NCBI RefSeq assembly: GCF_002001045.1
Contig: NZ_MUNR01000010.1
Coordinates: 62,001-126,000, forward strand
Origin: Rhodanobacter sp. C01
Lineage (GTDB): Bacteria; Pseudomonadota; Gammaproteobacteria; Xanthomonadales; Rhodanobacteraceae
Direction of reading: 5' to 3'
Length of the DNA: 64,000 nucleotides
Shown: in pieces, positions 17,888-26,688 of the stretch
Numbering within the stretch: position 1 is the first letter of the stretch
Layout of the letters: each line of letters begins with the position of its first letter
The notes under the pieces: model-generated
Seen by the model: only the letters and a program-made list of their open reading frames with translations
Told to the model about the DNA's origin: nothing
Databases searched by the model: none
Program-made: the position numbers and the translations under genes

Positions 17888-19102
17888 ATGCCACTGCGAC
17901 CACTGCTCGCCAGTCTCACGCGTCACAAGCTCACCGTGCTGTTGCTGGCGCTGCAGGTCGGCCTGACCTGCGCCATCGTCTGCAACGTGGTGTTCATGAT
18001 CGTCAACCGGACCGCACAGATGCGTCAGCCCAGCGGAGTGGCCGAAGACGAGCTGGTGACGATCGACAGCATCGGCCTGGACGAAGGCGAAAACCCGCTG
18101 GCCCGACACGCAGCGGACCTGGCGGCGCTGCGCAACATCCCCGGCGTGACCGCGGTGGCCGCCGTCGACGCGTTGCCGTTCAACGGCAACGACTGGAGCA
18201 ATGGCATCGCCACCACGCCGAACGCCGATACCGACCTTACCGCCACCGCCTGCAACGGCACCCACGGCGAACTCGGCACGCTGGGCCTGCACCTGCTCGA
18301 AGGACGTGATTTCCTGCCGGACGAATACCTGCCGATGGACAGTGCGCACGACTGGGCCGGCATCAACCATGTGCCGGTCACCATCATCACCCAGGCACTG
18401 GCCGAACGCCTGTTCCCCGGCCAGAGCGCGCTGGGCAAGGTCATCTATCCCGGCGACAACCCGGTGCGCATCGTCGGCGTGGTCGATCATCTGCTGCGAC
18501 CACATCTGCGCGAAGCCGCCAGCAACGATTACAGCACCCTGTTTCCGATGCTGCCGGACAGCAACGATGTCACCTACGTGTTGCGCACGGCACCGCAGGA
18601 ACGCGAGCGCGTGCTGAAGCAGATAGCCGATGTGCTGAACCAGCTCGATGGCAATCGCATCCTGCGGCAGGCACAGACCTTCAGCCAATTGCGTGCCGAC
18701 TTCTTCCGGCGCAATCGCACCATGATCGGCCTGCTGCTGGCCGCGGCGGCCGGGTTGCTGTTCGTCACCGCGCTGGGCATCGCCGGCCTCGCCAGTTTCT
18801 GGGTGCAGCAACGACGACGCTCGATCGGCATTCGCCGCGCCATCGGTGCCACCCGCAACGACATCCTGTGTTATTTCCAGGCCGAGAATTTCCTGATCGT
18901 CGGCGGCGGCATCGTGCCGGGCATGTTGCTGGCCTATGCGCTCAACCTGTGGTTGATGACGCATTACGAACTGCCGCGGCTGCCGTTTCTCTACCTGCCC
19001 ATCGGCGCGGCACTGCTGTGGTTGCTCGGTCAGTGCGCGGTGCTTGGCCCGGCGCTGCGCGCGGCGGCGGTGCCGCCGGTGATGGCTACCCGGGCGGACT
19101 GA
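17888..19102 (+). CDS. MacB/FtsX-type ABC transporter permease (second of two)
   Basis: A 404-residue paralogue-like partner of the preceding permease, starting nine bases after its stop with a GAGGT ribosome site. It has an N-terminal transmembrane helix (LTVLLLALQVGLTCAIVCNVVF), a periplasmic domain with LFPGQSALGKVIYPGDNPVRIVGVV, and three C-terminal segments with the coupling stretch GIRRAIGATRNDILCYFQAEN. The two probably form a heterodimeric permease of a tripartite or lipoprotein/peptide export system. The ATPase must come from elsewhere. Adjacent to the BlaI/BlaR1-like pair, about 110 bp downstream, so joint regulation is possible but unproven. Confidence 0.88.
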   Translation: MPLRPLLASLTRHKLTVLLLALQVGLTCAIVCNVVFMIVNRTAQMRQPSGVAEDELVTIDSIGLDEGENPLARHAADLAALRNIPGVTAVAAVDALPFNGNDWSNGIATTPNADTDLTATACNGTHGELGTLGLHLLEGRDFLPDEYLPMDSAHDWAGINHVPVTIITQALAERLFPGQSALGKVIYPGDNPVRIVGVVDHLLRPHLREAASNDYSTLFPMLPDSNDVTYVLRTAPQERERVLKQIADVLNQLDGNRILRQAQTFSQLRADFFRRNRTMIGLLLAAAAGLLFVTALGIAGLASFWVQQRRRSIGIRRAIGATRNDILCYFQAENFLIVGGGIVPGMLLAYALNLWLMTHYELPRLPFLYLPIGAALLWLLGQCAVLGPALRAAAVPPVMATRAD

Positions 19103-19121
19103 CCGGTCAACCTGGTGAGGC

Positions 19122-19151
19122 ATCAGCGGAGCCGCTCAGGCTTCCGCTGAT
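19122..19151. terminator. Hairpin between convergent permease and peptidase genes
   Basis: Perfect 9-bp stem ATCAGCGGA/TCCGCTGAT (19122-19130 and 19143-19151) in the 71-bp gap between converging genes. There is no T-run on either side, so it may be a bidirectional terminator or simply a protective hairpin. Confidence 0.45.
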
Positions 19152-19173
19152 ACTGCCGGCCTCGCTGGCGAAC

Positions 19174-21504
19174 TCACATCCAGGGCCACGCCTTCAATTC
19201 ATATTCTTTCGGCGGGGTGTCGCCGGCCAGGTTGCGCACGAAGTAATCCCAGCGCCGGCGCGTGGCGTACGGCGTGGCGGCCGCATAACCATGGTGGACG
19301 TTGGGGATGATCAGCATGTCGAAATCCTTGTTGGCCTTGATCAGCGCATCGGCCACCAGCATGGTCTCGCCCAGCGGCACGTTGTCGTCGATCGTGCCGT
19401 GCACCAGCATCAGGCGGCCCTTGAGGTGCTTCGCCATGTCCTGGTTGGCCTGGTTGTCGTAGCTGGTGCTGCCGTTCTTGTTGGTCACCAGCAGGCCCTG
19501 GTACTTCTCGCCCCAGTCGTTCTCGTAGTTGCGGTTGTCGTGGTTGCCGCTCTCGGCCCAACCTACCTTGAAGAAGTCGGGGTAGCGGAACATCGCGTCG
19601 GCGGTGGTATTGCCTCCACCGGAATGACCCCAGATGCCGACACGATTGATGTCGATCCACGAATAGCGCTGCGCCAGTTCCTTGATGCCGGCGACCTGGT
19701 CGGGCAGCGTGTTGTCGCCCATCTCGCCGTACCAGGTGTGGTGGAAGCTGGCACTGCGCCACGGCGTGCCCATGCCGTCGAGCGCCACCACGATGAAACC
19801 GAGTTCGGCCAGCGCCTGGTTGTCGCCCTGCGCCGGCATGAAGCTGCGGGTACGCACCGAGCCGGTCTGCGGGCCGGGATAGACGTAGTCGATGATCGGA
19901 TACTTCTTGTTGGGATCGAAGTGGCTTGGCTTGAACATCTGGCCGTAGAGAACCGTTTTGCCGTCGCGCGCCTTCACCGTGAACGGAACCGGCGCCACCC
20001 AACCGGCGGCCTTGAGGCGGGAGATGTCGGCCTTGGCAATGGTGGCGATGACATGGCCATCGTCGCTGGAACACAGCACGGTGACCGGCGCGGTGGTGAC
20101 CGTGGAGTAGCTGTCCACGAAGGTCTTGCCGTCGGGCGACATGCTGATGGTGTGGTCGGCGTTTTCCGGCGTGAGCAGCACGGGCCTGCCGCCGTCCACA
20201 CCCACTTTCCAGAGCTGCTTGAAATACGGATCCACGCCCGCCATGCGGCCGGTGCCGATGAACCACAACTCACGCGATTTGCGGTCGAGGTGCAGCACAT
20301 CGATGACGTTGCCGTCGCCGGTGGTGATGGGGTGCAGCTCCTTGCCGGTGTTGGTGTCGTACAGGTAGAGGTTCTGCCAGTCGTTGCGTTCGGACGGCCA
20401 GATGGCTTCATGCGAATCGGTCAGGTAGCGCCAGTTGACGTGTTCCATGCCGCTTTCGTAGTAGGTGGCCGCCTTCTCGTCGAAGGCGGTGCGCACGGCG
20501 CCGCTGTCGGCATCGGCCACGCGGAACCACACCTGCTTGCGGTCACGCGAACTGTTGACCATGGCGAAGGTCTTGCTGTCCGGCGCCCACTGCAGGTCGT
20601 CCCAGTGACCGTCGCTGCTGCAGCTGATGTCGTCGCACAGGCTGGACAGGCGCTGTTGCGGATCGATCTTCAGGCGCACCACCTTGTGGCTGGCCACGTC
20701 GATCACCACCGGCTCGATCATGAACACCTTGTCGTCGCCGGGCAGCGGGTATTTCCACGCGTCCAGCTCGGGGTGGCCGACCTTGGTGCGCACGGTGTAC
20801 ATCTCGCCCACGCCGCGCTGGTCCTGCTGGTAGGTGGCGATCTTCTTCGAGTCCGGCGACCAGTTCAGCACGGCGCGATCGGTATGGATCCAGCCGGCGT
20901 TGTCGGTGGCGTAACCGAAGTCCTCCACGCCGTCGGTGGTGAGCTGGGTCTCCTTGCCCGTCGAAACGTCACGCAGCCACAGGTTCCAGTGGCGGATGAA
21001 GGCCGCGTACTTCTTGTCCGGCGACAGCACGGCCGATTCGTTGTTCGCGCCCTGCACACCCTTGTCGGCAACGCATGCAGCCGCCCGCATGTCGCACAGA
21101 TACTGCTTGTCGCGGAGCGTGATCCCGAGACGGCCGTCCAGCTTCACGTTATAGCCGGTGAGCGGAAGCTTGTTCGCATCGACCGGTTTGCCGGTGAGCT
21201 TGCCGATCGCGGTGGCGAGCGTGGCCTGGTCGAACAATGGTGCAGCGTTGCCATTGACTGCATCCATCTGCATGAAGTGATCGCCATGGCTGTCGTGGTC
21301 GCGGTACCAGAAGTGCGCGTTATCCAGCCATTCGACCTTCTGCACCGCATGATCGACCAGCGGCACGACGTTGTAGCTCATGAAACGCTCGGCCTGCGCG
21401 TAGTCATTCGCGACCAGCGTCCGCCCCTGCGCGGCGACGCCGGCCGACAGCAACCCCATCACCATTGCGCCGAACAGGCGCGACTTGCCGCTCATCACGT
21501 GCAT
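19174..21504 (-). CDS. S9-family dipeptidyl peptidase IV-type serine peptidase
   Basis: A 776-residue exported prolyl peptidase. A signal peptide (SRLFGAMVMGLLSAGVAAQG) leads to the DPP IV beta-propeller domain and then an alpha/beta-hydrolase domain. The catalytic serine is in GIWGHSGGGNT (about residue 627), the aspartate in GTIDDNVP (about 705) and the histidine in NVHHGY (about 737). The enzyme would release X-Pro or X-Ala dipeptides from periplasmic peptides. The start at 21504 has GGAG six bases upstream; a GTG at 21516 would add only four residues. Single gene, convergent with the permease operon. Confidence 0.93.
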   Translation of the reverse strand: MHVMSGKSRLFGAMVMGLLSAGVAAQGRTLVANDYAQAERFMSYNVVPLVDHAVQKVEWLDNAHFWYRDHDSHGDHFMQMDAVNGNAAPLFDQATLATAIGKLTGKPVDANKLPLTGYNVKLDGRLGITLRDKQYLCDMRAAACVADKGVQGANNESAVLSPDKKYAAFIRHWNLWLRDVSTGKETQLTTDGVEDFGYATDNAGWIHTDRAVLNWSPDSKKIATYQQDQRGVGEMYTVRTKVGHPELDAWKYPLPGDDKVFMIEPVVIDVASHKVVRLKIDPQQRLSSLCDDISCSSDGHWDDLQWAPDSKTFAMVNSSRDRKQVWFRVADADSGAVRTAFDEKAATYYESGMEHVNWRYLTDSHEAIWPSERNDWQNLYLYDTNTGKELHPITTGDGNVIDVLHLDRKSRELWFIGTGRMAGVDPYFKQLWKVGVDGGRPVLLTPENADHTISMSPDGKTFVDSYSTVTTAPVTVLCSSDDGHVIATIAKADISRLKAAGWVAPVPFTVKARDGKTVLYGQMFKPSHFDPNKKYPIIDYVYPGPQTGSVRTRSFMPAQGDNQALAELGFIVVALDGMGTPWRSASFHHTWYGEMGDNTLPDQVAGIKELAQRYSWIDINRVGIWGHSGGGNTTADAMFRYPDFFKVGWAESGNHDNRNYENDWGEKYQGLLVTNKNGSTSYDNQANQDMAKHLKGRLMLVHGTIDDNVPLGETMLVADALIKANKDFDMLIIPNVHHGYAAATPYATRRRWDYFVRNLAGDTPPKEYELKAWPWM

Positions 21505-21709
21505 GCTTTTCTCCACGAAAACCGGAATGACATGGCGGCGACCCTGCCCCGTCGATGTCCAATCGACCGATGCTAACCCGATATCGCACCGTCGCCCTAT
21601 GCCAAAGGTTCATGTGGCCACGCAACCGTGCCACTGCAACGAACTACACTGGCGCCCCGTCCCGGCTTGCAGCAGTCGTGCAGCCACCATCCACCAGACA
21701 AGAGTTCCC

Positions 21710-22111
21710 ATGACTGCTCCGATCGAAGCACGCCTGCTCGAAATGGTTTTCCCCGATCACACCAATCATCTAGGCACCCTGTTCGGTGGCCAGGCACTGG
21801 CGTGGATGGACAAGGCTGCCTTCATCGTCGCCTCGCGTTATGCACGGCGCACCGTGGTCACCGCGCGCTCGGAGGAAGTGAATTTCCGCGTACCGGTGCG
21901 CACCGGCCAGCTGGTGGAACTGGTGGCCAGCGTGGTCAAGGTTGGCCGCAGCTCGATGCAAGTCGAGGTGGAGATGACCGCCGAGGATCCGCTGACCGGC
22001 GATCGCCGCGTGTGCACCACCGGCCGCTTCGTGATGATCGCGCTTGATTCCAACGGCTCCCCCACACCCATTCCGGCGCTGCCTGTCGCCGATCTGAACG
22101 CAAGAACTTGA
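21710..22111 (+). CDS. YciA-like acyl-CoA thioesterase (hotdog fold)
   Basis: A 133-residue cytosolic thioesterase. The hotdog signature is complete: NHLGTLFGGQALAWMDKAA, in which the Asp is catalytic, followed by VTARSEEVNFRVPVRTGQLVEL on the long strands. It hydrolyses acyl-CoAs, probably short to medium chain; exact specificity cannot be read off. Divergent from the dipeptidyl peptidase gene across about 200 bp. A GST gene follows in the same direction after 76 bp. Confidence 0.9.
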   Translation: MTAPIEARLLEMVFPDHTNHLGTLFGGQALAWMDKAAFIVASRYARRTVVTARSEEVNFRVPVRTGQLVELVASVVKVGRSSMQVEVEMTAEDPLTGDRRVCTTGRFVMIALDSNGSPTPIPALPVADLNART

Positions 22112-22187
22112 AGGCCGGGACGCCGGCTTGACGCGCAATCATGGCTTCGCACACGCTCATCCGCATGTATCGTCCGGAGGTCGCTCG

Positions 22188-22940
22188 ATGCCTGCCCGCC
22201 TGAAGATCATCGGCAATTACATCTCGCCCTATGTGCGCAAGGTACTGGTGTGCCTGGAGCTGAAGGGACTCGACTACGAGATCGATCCGATCGCACCGTT
22301 CGTCGGCAACGACCAGTTCTCGCGACTAAGCCCGCTGCGGCGCATACCGGTGTTGGTCGACGACGGTTTCGTGCTGAATGACTCCTCGGTGATCTGCCAG
22401 TATCTGGAGGATCGTCATCCCGCTCCCGCGCTGTATCCGGCCGATATTGCCGACCGCGCGCAAGCACGCTGGCTGGAGGAATATGCCGATACCCGGCTGG
22501 CCAGTGGGCTGATCTGGCGGCTGTTCTATCAGCTTGCGATCAAGCGCCACATCTTTGGCGAAACCACCGACGAAGCCGTGGTGACGCAGGCGCGCGAGGT
22601 CGAGATTCCCGTCGCACTGGACTATCTGGAAAGCCAGCTGCCTGACGATGGCTTCCTGTTTGGCCCGCTGTCGATCGCCGACATCAGCATCGCCAGCTTC
22701 TTCCGCACTGCCTCGTTCGTCCGCTACACGATCGACGAGACGCGCTGGCCACGCTGCGCCGCGCTCGTCGCCCTGGTGCAGGCGCTGCCCGCATTCCAGA
22801 AACTCGCTCGTCTCGAGGAATGCATGCTGCGCCTGCCGCTGGCCGAGCAACGCGGCGCCCTGAACACCCTTGGCGCTCCGTTGAGTACCGACACCTACGG
22901 CACCAGCACGCCGCGGCATGGTTCGCCGCGCGAACTCTAG
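22188..22940 (+). CDS. Glutathione S-transferase family protein
   Basis: A 250-residue GST-like protein. The thioredoxin-fold N-domain begins KIIGNYISPYVRKVLVCLELKGL and has the cis-Pro segment RRIPVLVDDG and the glutathione-binding NDSSVICQYLED. The C-terminal all-helical domain covers about 90-215, with SIADISIASFF carrying the conserved Asp N-cap. About 35 extra residues at the C-terminus are unremarkable. Start at 22188 fits a GGAGG seven bases upstream; an ATG 60 bases earlier lacks support. Substrate unknown. Confidence 0.9.
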   Translation: MPARLKIIGNYISPYVRKVLVCLELKGLDYEIDPIAPFVGNDQFSRLSPLRRIPVLVDDGFVLNDSSVICQYLEDRHPAPALYPADIADRAQARWLEEYADTRLASGLIWRLFYQLAIKRHIFGETTDEAVVTQAREVEIPVALDYLESQLPDDGFLFGPLSIADISIASFFRTASFVRYTIDETRWPRCAALVALVQALPAFQKLARLEECMLRLPLAEQRGALNTLGAPLSTDTYGTSTPRHGSPREL

Positions 22941-22964
22941 GCCCCTGTCCCGGCCCAACCTGCT

Positions 22965-23864
22965 TCAATTTCGGCCAGCCGTCAGCTCGACCAGCCAGTC
23001 GACGAAGACGCGCAGGCGTGCCGGTATCTGGCGTTGCTGCGGATACAACACGGTCATCGGCAGCGACGGTGGCGGATGAGCCGGCAGGATCTCGCGCAAG
23101 CTCCCATTCGCCAGTGCCTCGCTGATGCGGTAACGCGGCATCTGCGCAATACCCAGGCCCGCCTCGCAACAGCCGAGATAAGCATCCACGCCGCTGACCG
23201 TGACGCGCCCCGGCAACGCCACTTCACGTCGGCGACGGCCCACCACGAACTCCAGCGGCTCGCAGCGACGCGTGGTTGGCGAAGCCCAGTTAACCGCAAG
23301 ATGGCCATCGTGCAAGGCGGCCAGTGAATCCGGCATGCCGTGCCGGCGCAAGTAAGCGGCACTGGCCACGGTCACCTGCTCCAGCATGGCGACGCGGCGG
23401 CCGACCATGCCGGAGTCGCCCAGCTCGCCGATGCGCAGCACGCAGTCCACGCCCTCACGCACCAGGTCGACGAAGCGATCGCCGGTACCGATATCCAGTT
23501 CGATCTGCGGGAAACGCGCGAAGAACTCCGGCAACGCGGGAATCACCAGCCGGCGCGCCAGCGAGACCGGCAGGTCGACCCGCAGGCGCCCCTTTGGCTG
23601 CACCACGGCCTCGCGAAAATCGGTCTCCACCTCGTCCATGTCGGCCAGCAGGCGCACGCAATGGCCGTAATAGGTTTCGCCGTCGCGGGTGGCGCGCACG
23701 CGGCGAGTGGTTCGCTGCAGCAGTTGCGCGCCCAACCGCACTTCCAGCTGCTTGATCGCGTGGGTAACGGTGGCGCGCGGCAGGTTCAGGTCATCTGCCG
23801 CGGCAGTGAAGCTGCCCAGCTCGACGATCCGCGTATACAGCCGCATGGACTGGAGTCGATCCAT
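22965..23864 (-). CDS. LysR-family regulator, divergent from the aldo/keto reductase gene
   Basis: A 299-residue LysR-type regulator with the N-terminal winged helix (FTAAADDLNLPRATVTHAIKQLE) and an effector domain of the AaeR/CrgA-like subgroup (GRLRVDLPVSLARRLVIPALPEFF). Start set at ATG 23864 (MDRLQSMRLY), the usual position for this subgroup; a TTG at 23879 is less likely. Convergent with the GST gene and divergent from the aldo/keto reductase gene, which is its probable target. The intergenic DNA holds a 20-bp-spaced direct repeat that could be its operator. Confidence 0.9.
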   Translation of the reverse strand: MDRLQSMRLYTRIVELGSFTAAADDLNLPRATVTHAIKQLEVRLGAQLLQRTTRRVRATRDGETYYGHCVRLLADMDEVETDFREAVVQPKGRLRVDLPVSLARRLVIPALPEFFARFPQIELDIGTGDRFVDLVREGVDCVLRIGELGDSGMVGRRVAMLEQVTVASAAYLRRHGMPDSLAALHDGHLAVNWASPTTRRCEPLEFVVGRRRREVALPGRVTVSGVDAYLGCCEAGLGIAQMPRYRISEALANGSLREILPAHPPPSLPMTVLYPQQRQIPARLRVFVDWLVELTAGRN

Positions 23865-23876
23865 CGCAATTGTTGT

Positions 23877-23906
23877 CAATTATTGAATAGTAATGACAAT
23901 TATTGA
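23877..23906. promoter_or_regulatory. Direct repeat CAATTATTGA, candidate LysR operator
   Basis: CAATTATTGA occurs at 23877-23886 and again at 23897-23906, exactly 20 bp (two helical turns) apart, in an AT-rich stretch just upstream of the LysR gene start and about 60 bp before the reductase gene. Each half holds the interrupted dyad CAAT-TATTG. This spacing suits binding of a LysR tetramer to one DNA face. Confidence 0.5.
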
Positions 23907-23968
23907 GTATTTATCCGATTCCCGCCATGACGCACCATGCGTCCACCATCACCCACCGGAGCCACCCC

Positions 23969-24961
23969 ATGCAGACCCGCACCTTAGGCAAGAATGGTCC
24001 CCAGGTCTCCACCCTCGGCCTCGGCTGCATGGGCATGAGTGATTTCTACGGCCAGCGCGACGACGCCGAATCGATCGCCACCATCCAGCACGCGCTCGAT
24101 CGCGGCATCACCATGCTCGACACCGCCGACATGTACGGCCCGTACATCAACGAGGAACTGATCGGCAAGGCAATCAAGGGGCGCCGCGAGCAGGCGTTCA
24201 TCGCCACCAAGTTCGGCATCGTGCGCGACCTGGCCAACCCGCAGGCACGCGGCGTCAACGGTCGTCCCGAGTACGTGCGCGCCTCCTGCGAGGGGAGCCT
24301 GAAGCGATTGGGCATCGACACGATCGACCTGTATTACCAGCACCGGGTCGATCCACAGGTACCGATCGAGGAAACCGTGGGCGCGATGGCCGAGCTGGTG
24401 CAGGCGGGCAAGGTGCGTCATCTGGGCCTGTCCGAAGCCTCCGCGGCGACGCTGGAGCGGGCCAGCAAGGTGCACCCGATCGCCGCGCTGGAAAGCGAGT
24501 ACTCGCTGTGGACACGCGATCCGGAACACAACGGCGTGCTCGATACCTGCCGCCGGCTCGGCATTTCGCTGGTCGCCTATTCGCCGCTGGGTCGAGGCTT
24601 CCTCACCGGTGCGATCCGCACGCCTGACGATTTCGACGCCGATGACTATCGACGCAGCAACCCACGCTTCATCGGCGGCAACTTCGACCGCAACCTGCAG
24701 CTGGTGGACAAGGTGAAGCAGCTGGCGGCGGACAAGGGATGCTCGCCGGCACAGCTTGCGCTGGCCTGGGTGTTGGCGCAGGGTCAGGAAGTATTGGCGA
24801 TCCCCGGCACCAAGCGACGTTCGCGGCTGGATGAGAATCTCGGTGCGCTGGATGTGCAGCTGGGCAGCGGCGAACTGGCGACGATCGACCGGATCTTTCC
24901 GCCTGAGGCCGTGGCCGGTCAACGCTATGCGGATGCCAGCATGACGCATATCAACCGCTGA
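23969..24961 (+). CDS. Aldo/keto reductase
   Basis: A 330-residue NADPH-dependent oxidoreductase of the AKR13-like group. The catalytic tetrad is visible as Asp51 and Tyr56 (DTADMYGP), Lys81 (ATKFG) and His125 (YYQHRVD). The cofactor-binding C-terminal part includes the loop [14 protein letters not shown]. Start at 23969 has CCGGAG nearby and gives the usual [10 protein letters not shown] beginning. The physiological substrate is unknown; the divergent LysR gene suggests induction by a carbonyl compound or a redox signal. Confidence 0.93.
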   Translation: MQTRTLGKNGPQVSTLGLGCMGMSDFYGQRDDAESIATIQHALDRGITMLDTADMYGPYINEELIGKAIKGRREQAFIATKFGIVRDLANPQARGVNGRPEYVRASCEGSLKRLGIDTIDLYYQHRVDPQVPIEETVGAMAELVQAGKVRHLGLSEASAATLERASKVHPIAALESEYSLWTRDPEHNGVLDTCRRLGISLVAYSPLGRGFLTGAIRTPDDFDADDYRRSNPRFIGGNFDRNLQLVDKVKQLAADKGCSPAQLALAWVLAQGQEVLAIPGTKRRSRLDENLGALDVQLGSGELATIDRIFPPEAVAGQRYADASMTHINR

Positions 24962-25022
24962 TCCGTCGCGTATCGTCGCCCTTCGCACGGGTCCGGCGAT
25001 GCGAGCCGCTAGAATGGGCGGC

Positions 25023-25847
25023 ATGAGCACTCCCGAACATTCCCCGCTCGGCAAAAGCACCGTCTACGCCGACCGCTACGACCCCAGCCTGCTGTTCCCG
25101 ATCCCGCGCGCCGGCAAGCGCGCGGAGATCGGCGTGGCCGAACCGTTGCCGTTCCACGGCATGGACATCTGGAACGCTTACGAGCTGTCGTGGCTCAACC
25201 TGCGCGGCAAGCCCATCGTGGCGTTGGCCGAGTTCCATGTACCGGCAGCTTCGCCGAACATCATCGAGTCGAAATCGTTCAAGCTTTACCTCAACGGCTT
25301 CGCGCAGGAGCGAATCGCCGACATCGCAACGCTCGCCGCCACGCTGGCACGCGACCTGTCCGCTGCTGCAGGCGCGGTAGTTGATGTGCAACTACGTGAC
25401 ACGAATGCGCCGGCTTACGACGTCACCAGCCTGGACGGCCATCTGCTTGATGGCCAGGACATCGCCATCGACCAATACGGCCCACCGCAGGCGGATTTCC
25501 TGCATGCCGATGACAACGCCAACCCGATCGAGGAAACCGTAGTCTCGCACCTGCTGCGCTCGAACTGCCCGGTCACCGGCCAGCCGGACTGGGGCAGCGT
25601 GCAGATCGCCTACCGCGGCGCACCGATCGACCATGCCGGCCTGTTGCGCTACCTGGTCTCGTTCCGCGACCACAATGAATTCCACGAGCAATGCGTGGAG
25701 CGCATCTACATCGACCTGATGCAGCGCTGCGCCCCGCAGCAGCTGAGCGTGTATGCGCGCTACACCCGCCGTGGCGGCCTCGACATCAATCCGTTCCGCA
25801 GCAGCACGCCGGCCACACCCGGCAATCCGCGCCTGGTGCGCCAGTAG
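25023..25847 (+). CDS. queF: NADPH-dependent 7-cyano-7-deazaguanine reductase
   Basis: Reduces preQ0 to preQ1 in queuosine tRNA-modification synthesis. This is the long, bimodular YqfB-like QueF of gammaproteobacteria at 274 residues. The tunnelling-fold active site [13 protein letters not shown] carries the nucleophile Cys182 and proton donor Asp189. The NADPH-binding motif [12 protein letters not shown] (about 82-93) and [13 protein letters not shown] are intact. Start at the ATG giving [15 protein letters not shown]. It lies alone between the reductase gene and a lipoprotein gene; no other queuosine gene is nearby. Confidence 0.96.
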   Translation: MSTPEHSPLGKSTVYADRYDPSLLFPIPRAGKRAEIGVAEPLPFHGMDIWNAYELSWLNLRGKPIVALAEFHVPAASPNIIESKSFKLYLNGFAQERIADIATLAATLARDLSAAAGAVVDVQLRDTNAPAYDVTSLDGHLLDGQDIAIDQYGPPQADFLHADDNANPIEETVVSHLLRSNCPVTGQPDWGSVQIAYRGAPIDHAGLLRYLVSFRDHNEFHEQCVERIYIDLMQRCAPQQLSVYARYTRRGGLDINPFRSSTPATPGNPRLVRQ

Positions 25848-25973
25848 ATGGCCGCGACCCCGGCAGCAAGGCGACCGTCCCGGTAATCGGCGCTTCATAT
25901 CCACGGGGCTAGCCTCGGTATCCTGACCAAGGCGCCCGAAAAACGCTGCAGTACTCGCCAGTGGAGTTTCCGC

Positions 25974-26582
25974 ATGACACGTTCCGCACGCTCAGCCGCA
26001 CTGCATGGCACGTGTCTTGCCGCCTTGCTGCTCGGCGCCTGCAGCAAACACCCGGCGCCGGCGCCGGCGCCAGTCAGCCAGCCAGCCGCGACAAAAACCG
26101 CAGCGACGGTGGCCAAACCCGCCACGGCCAGCATCACCAAGGCCGTCACCGCGGCGACCACGCCAGCCACCGTCAGCACGACGACCCATGTCGCTGTACC
26201 GGCCACTTCAGCTGCCCCGCCAGCCGCAACTGCAGACGCCGCTCTCAGCGTGGCCAGCGTGACACTCGGCAATGCGGTCAATGCCGAGCACCAGGTGACT
26301 CAGGCAAGCCGTCGCTTCGCCACCAACGACAAGACCATCTACGCCAGCGTCGCCACCGCCGGCCGCAGTAGCGGCGCCACTATCAACGCAAAATGGAGTT
26401 ACCTGGAAGGCCAAGGCCAGCTGATCAGCAGCATCAGCCAGGCGATCGCCACCGATGGCCCCGCCGTCACCACCTTCATGGTGCAGAACCCGGACCTGTG
26501 GCCGGAAGGCAAGTACAAGCTCGAGATCTCGCTCGACGGCAAGCCGGTAGCCACGCAGGACTTTGAAATCGGCAAGCCCTGA
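25974..26582 (+). CDS. Putative lipoprotein with Ala/Thr/Pro-rich linker
   Basis: A 202-residue protein that I do not recognise by name. The signal sequence ends in a lipobox (LLLGAC, Cys23), followed by an unstructured Ala/Pro/Thr-rich linker (about 28-90). The C-terminal domain of about 110 residues contains NDKTIYASVATAGRSSGATINAKWSYLEGQGQ and EGKYKLEISLDGKPVATQDFEIGKP and looks like an immunoglobulin-like beta sandwich. It probably sits in the outer membrane facing the periplasm. Followed by a good terminator. Confidence 0.75.
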   Translation: MTRSARSAALHGTCLAALLLGACSKHPAPAPAPVSQPAATKTAATVAKPATASITKAVTAATTPATVSTTTHVAVPATSAAPPAATADAALSVASVTLGNAVNAEHQVTQASRRFATNDKTIYASVATAGRSSGATINAKWSYLEGQGQLISSISQAIATDGPAVTTFMVQNPDLWPEGKYKLEISLDGKPVATQDFEIGKP

Positions 26583-26605
26583 TCGCTACGAGCCATTGAA
26601 ACAAG

Positions 26606-26629
26606 AGGCGCCACACAGGGCGCCTTTTT
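26606..26629 (+). terminator. Rho-independent terminator after the lipoprotein gene
   Basis: Stem AGGCGCC (26606-26612) and GGCGCCT (26619-26625) with a six-base loop, followed directly by TTTT. It closes the rightward transcription unit and marks the left border of the lower-GC polysaccharide cluster. Confidence 0.85.
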
Positions 26630-26688
26630 GCTGTGAAAGGTACGGTGTGGATCGCTCGCCGATCCAAACAATCCACGGAGTTTCTTCT

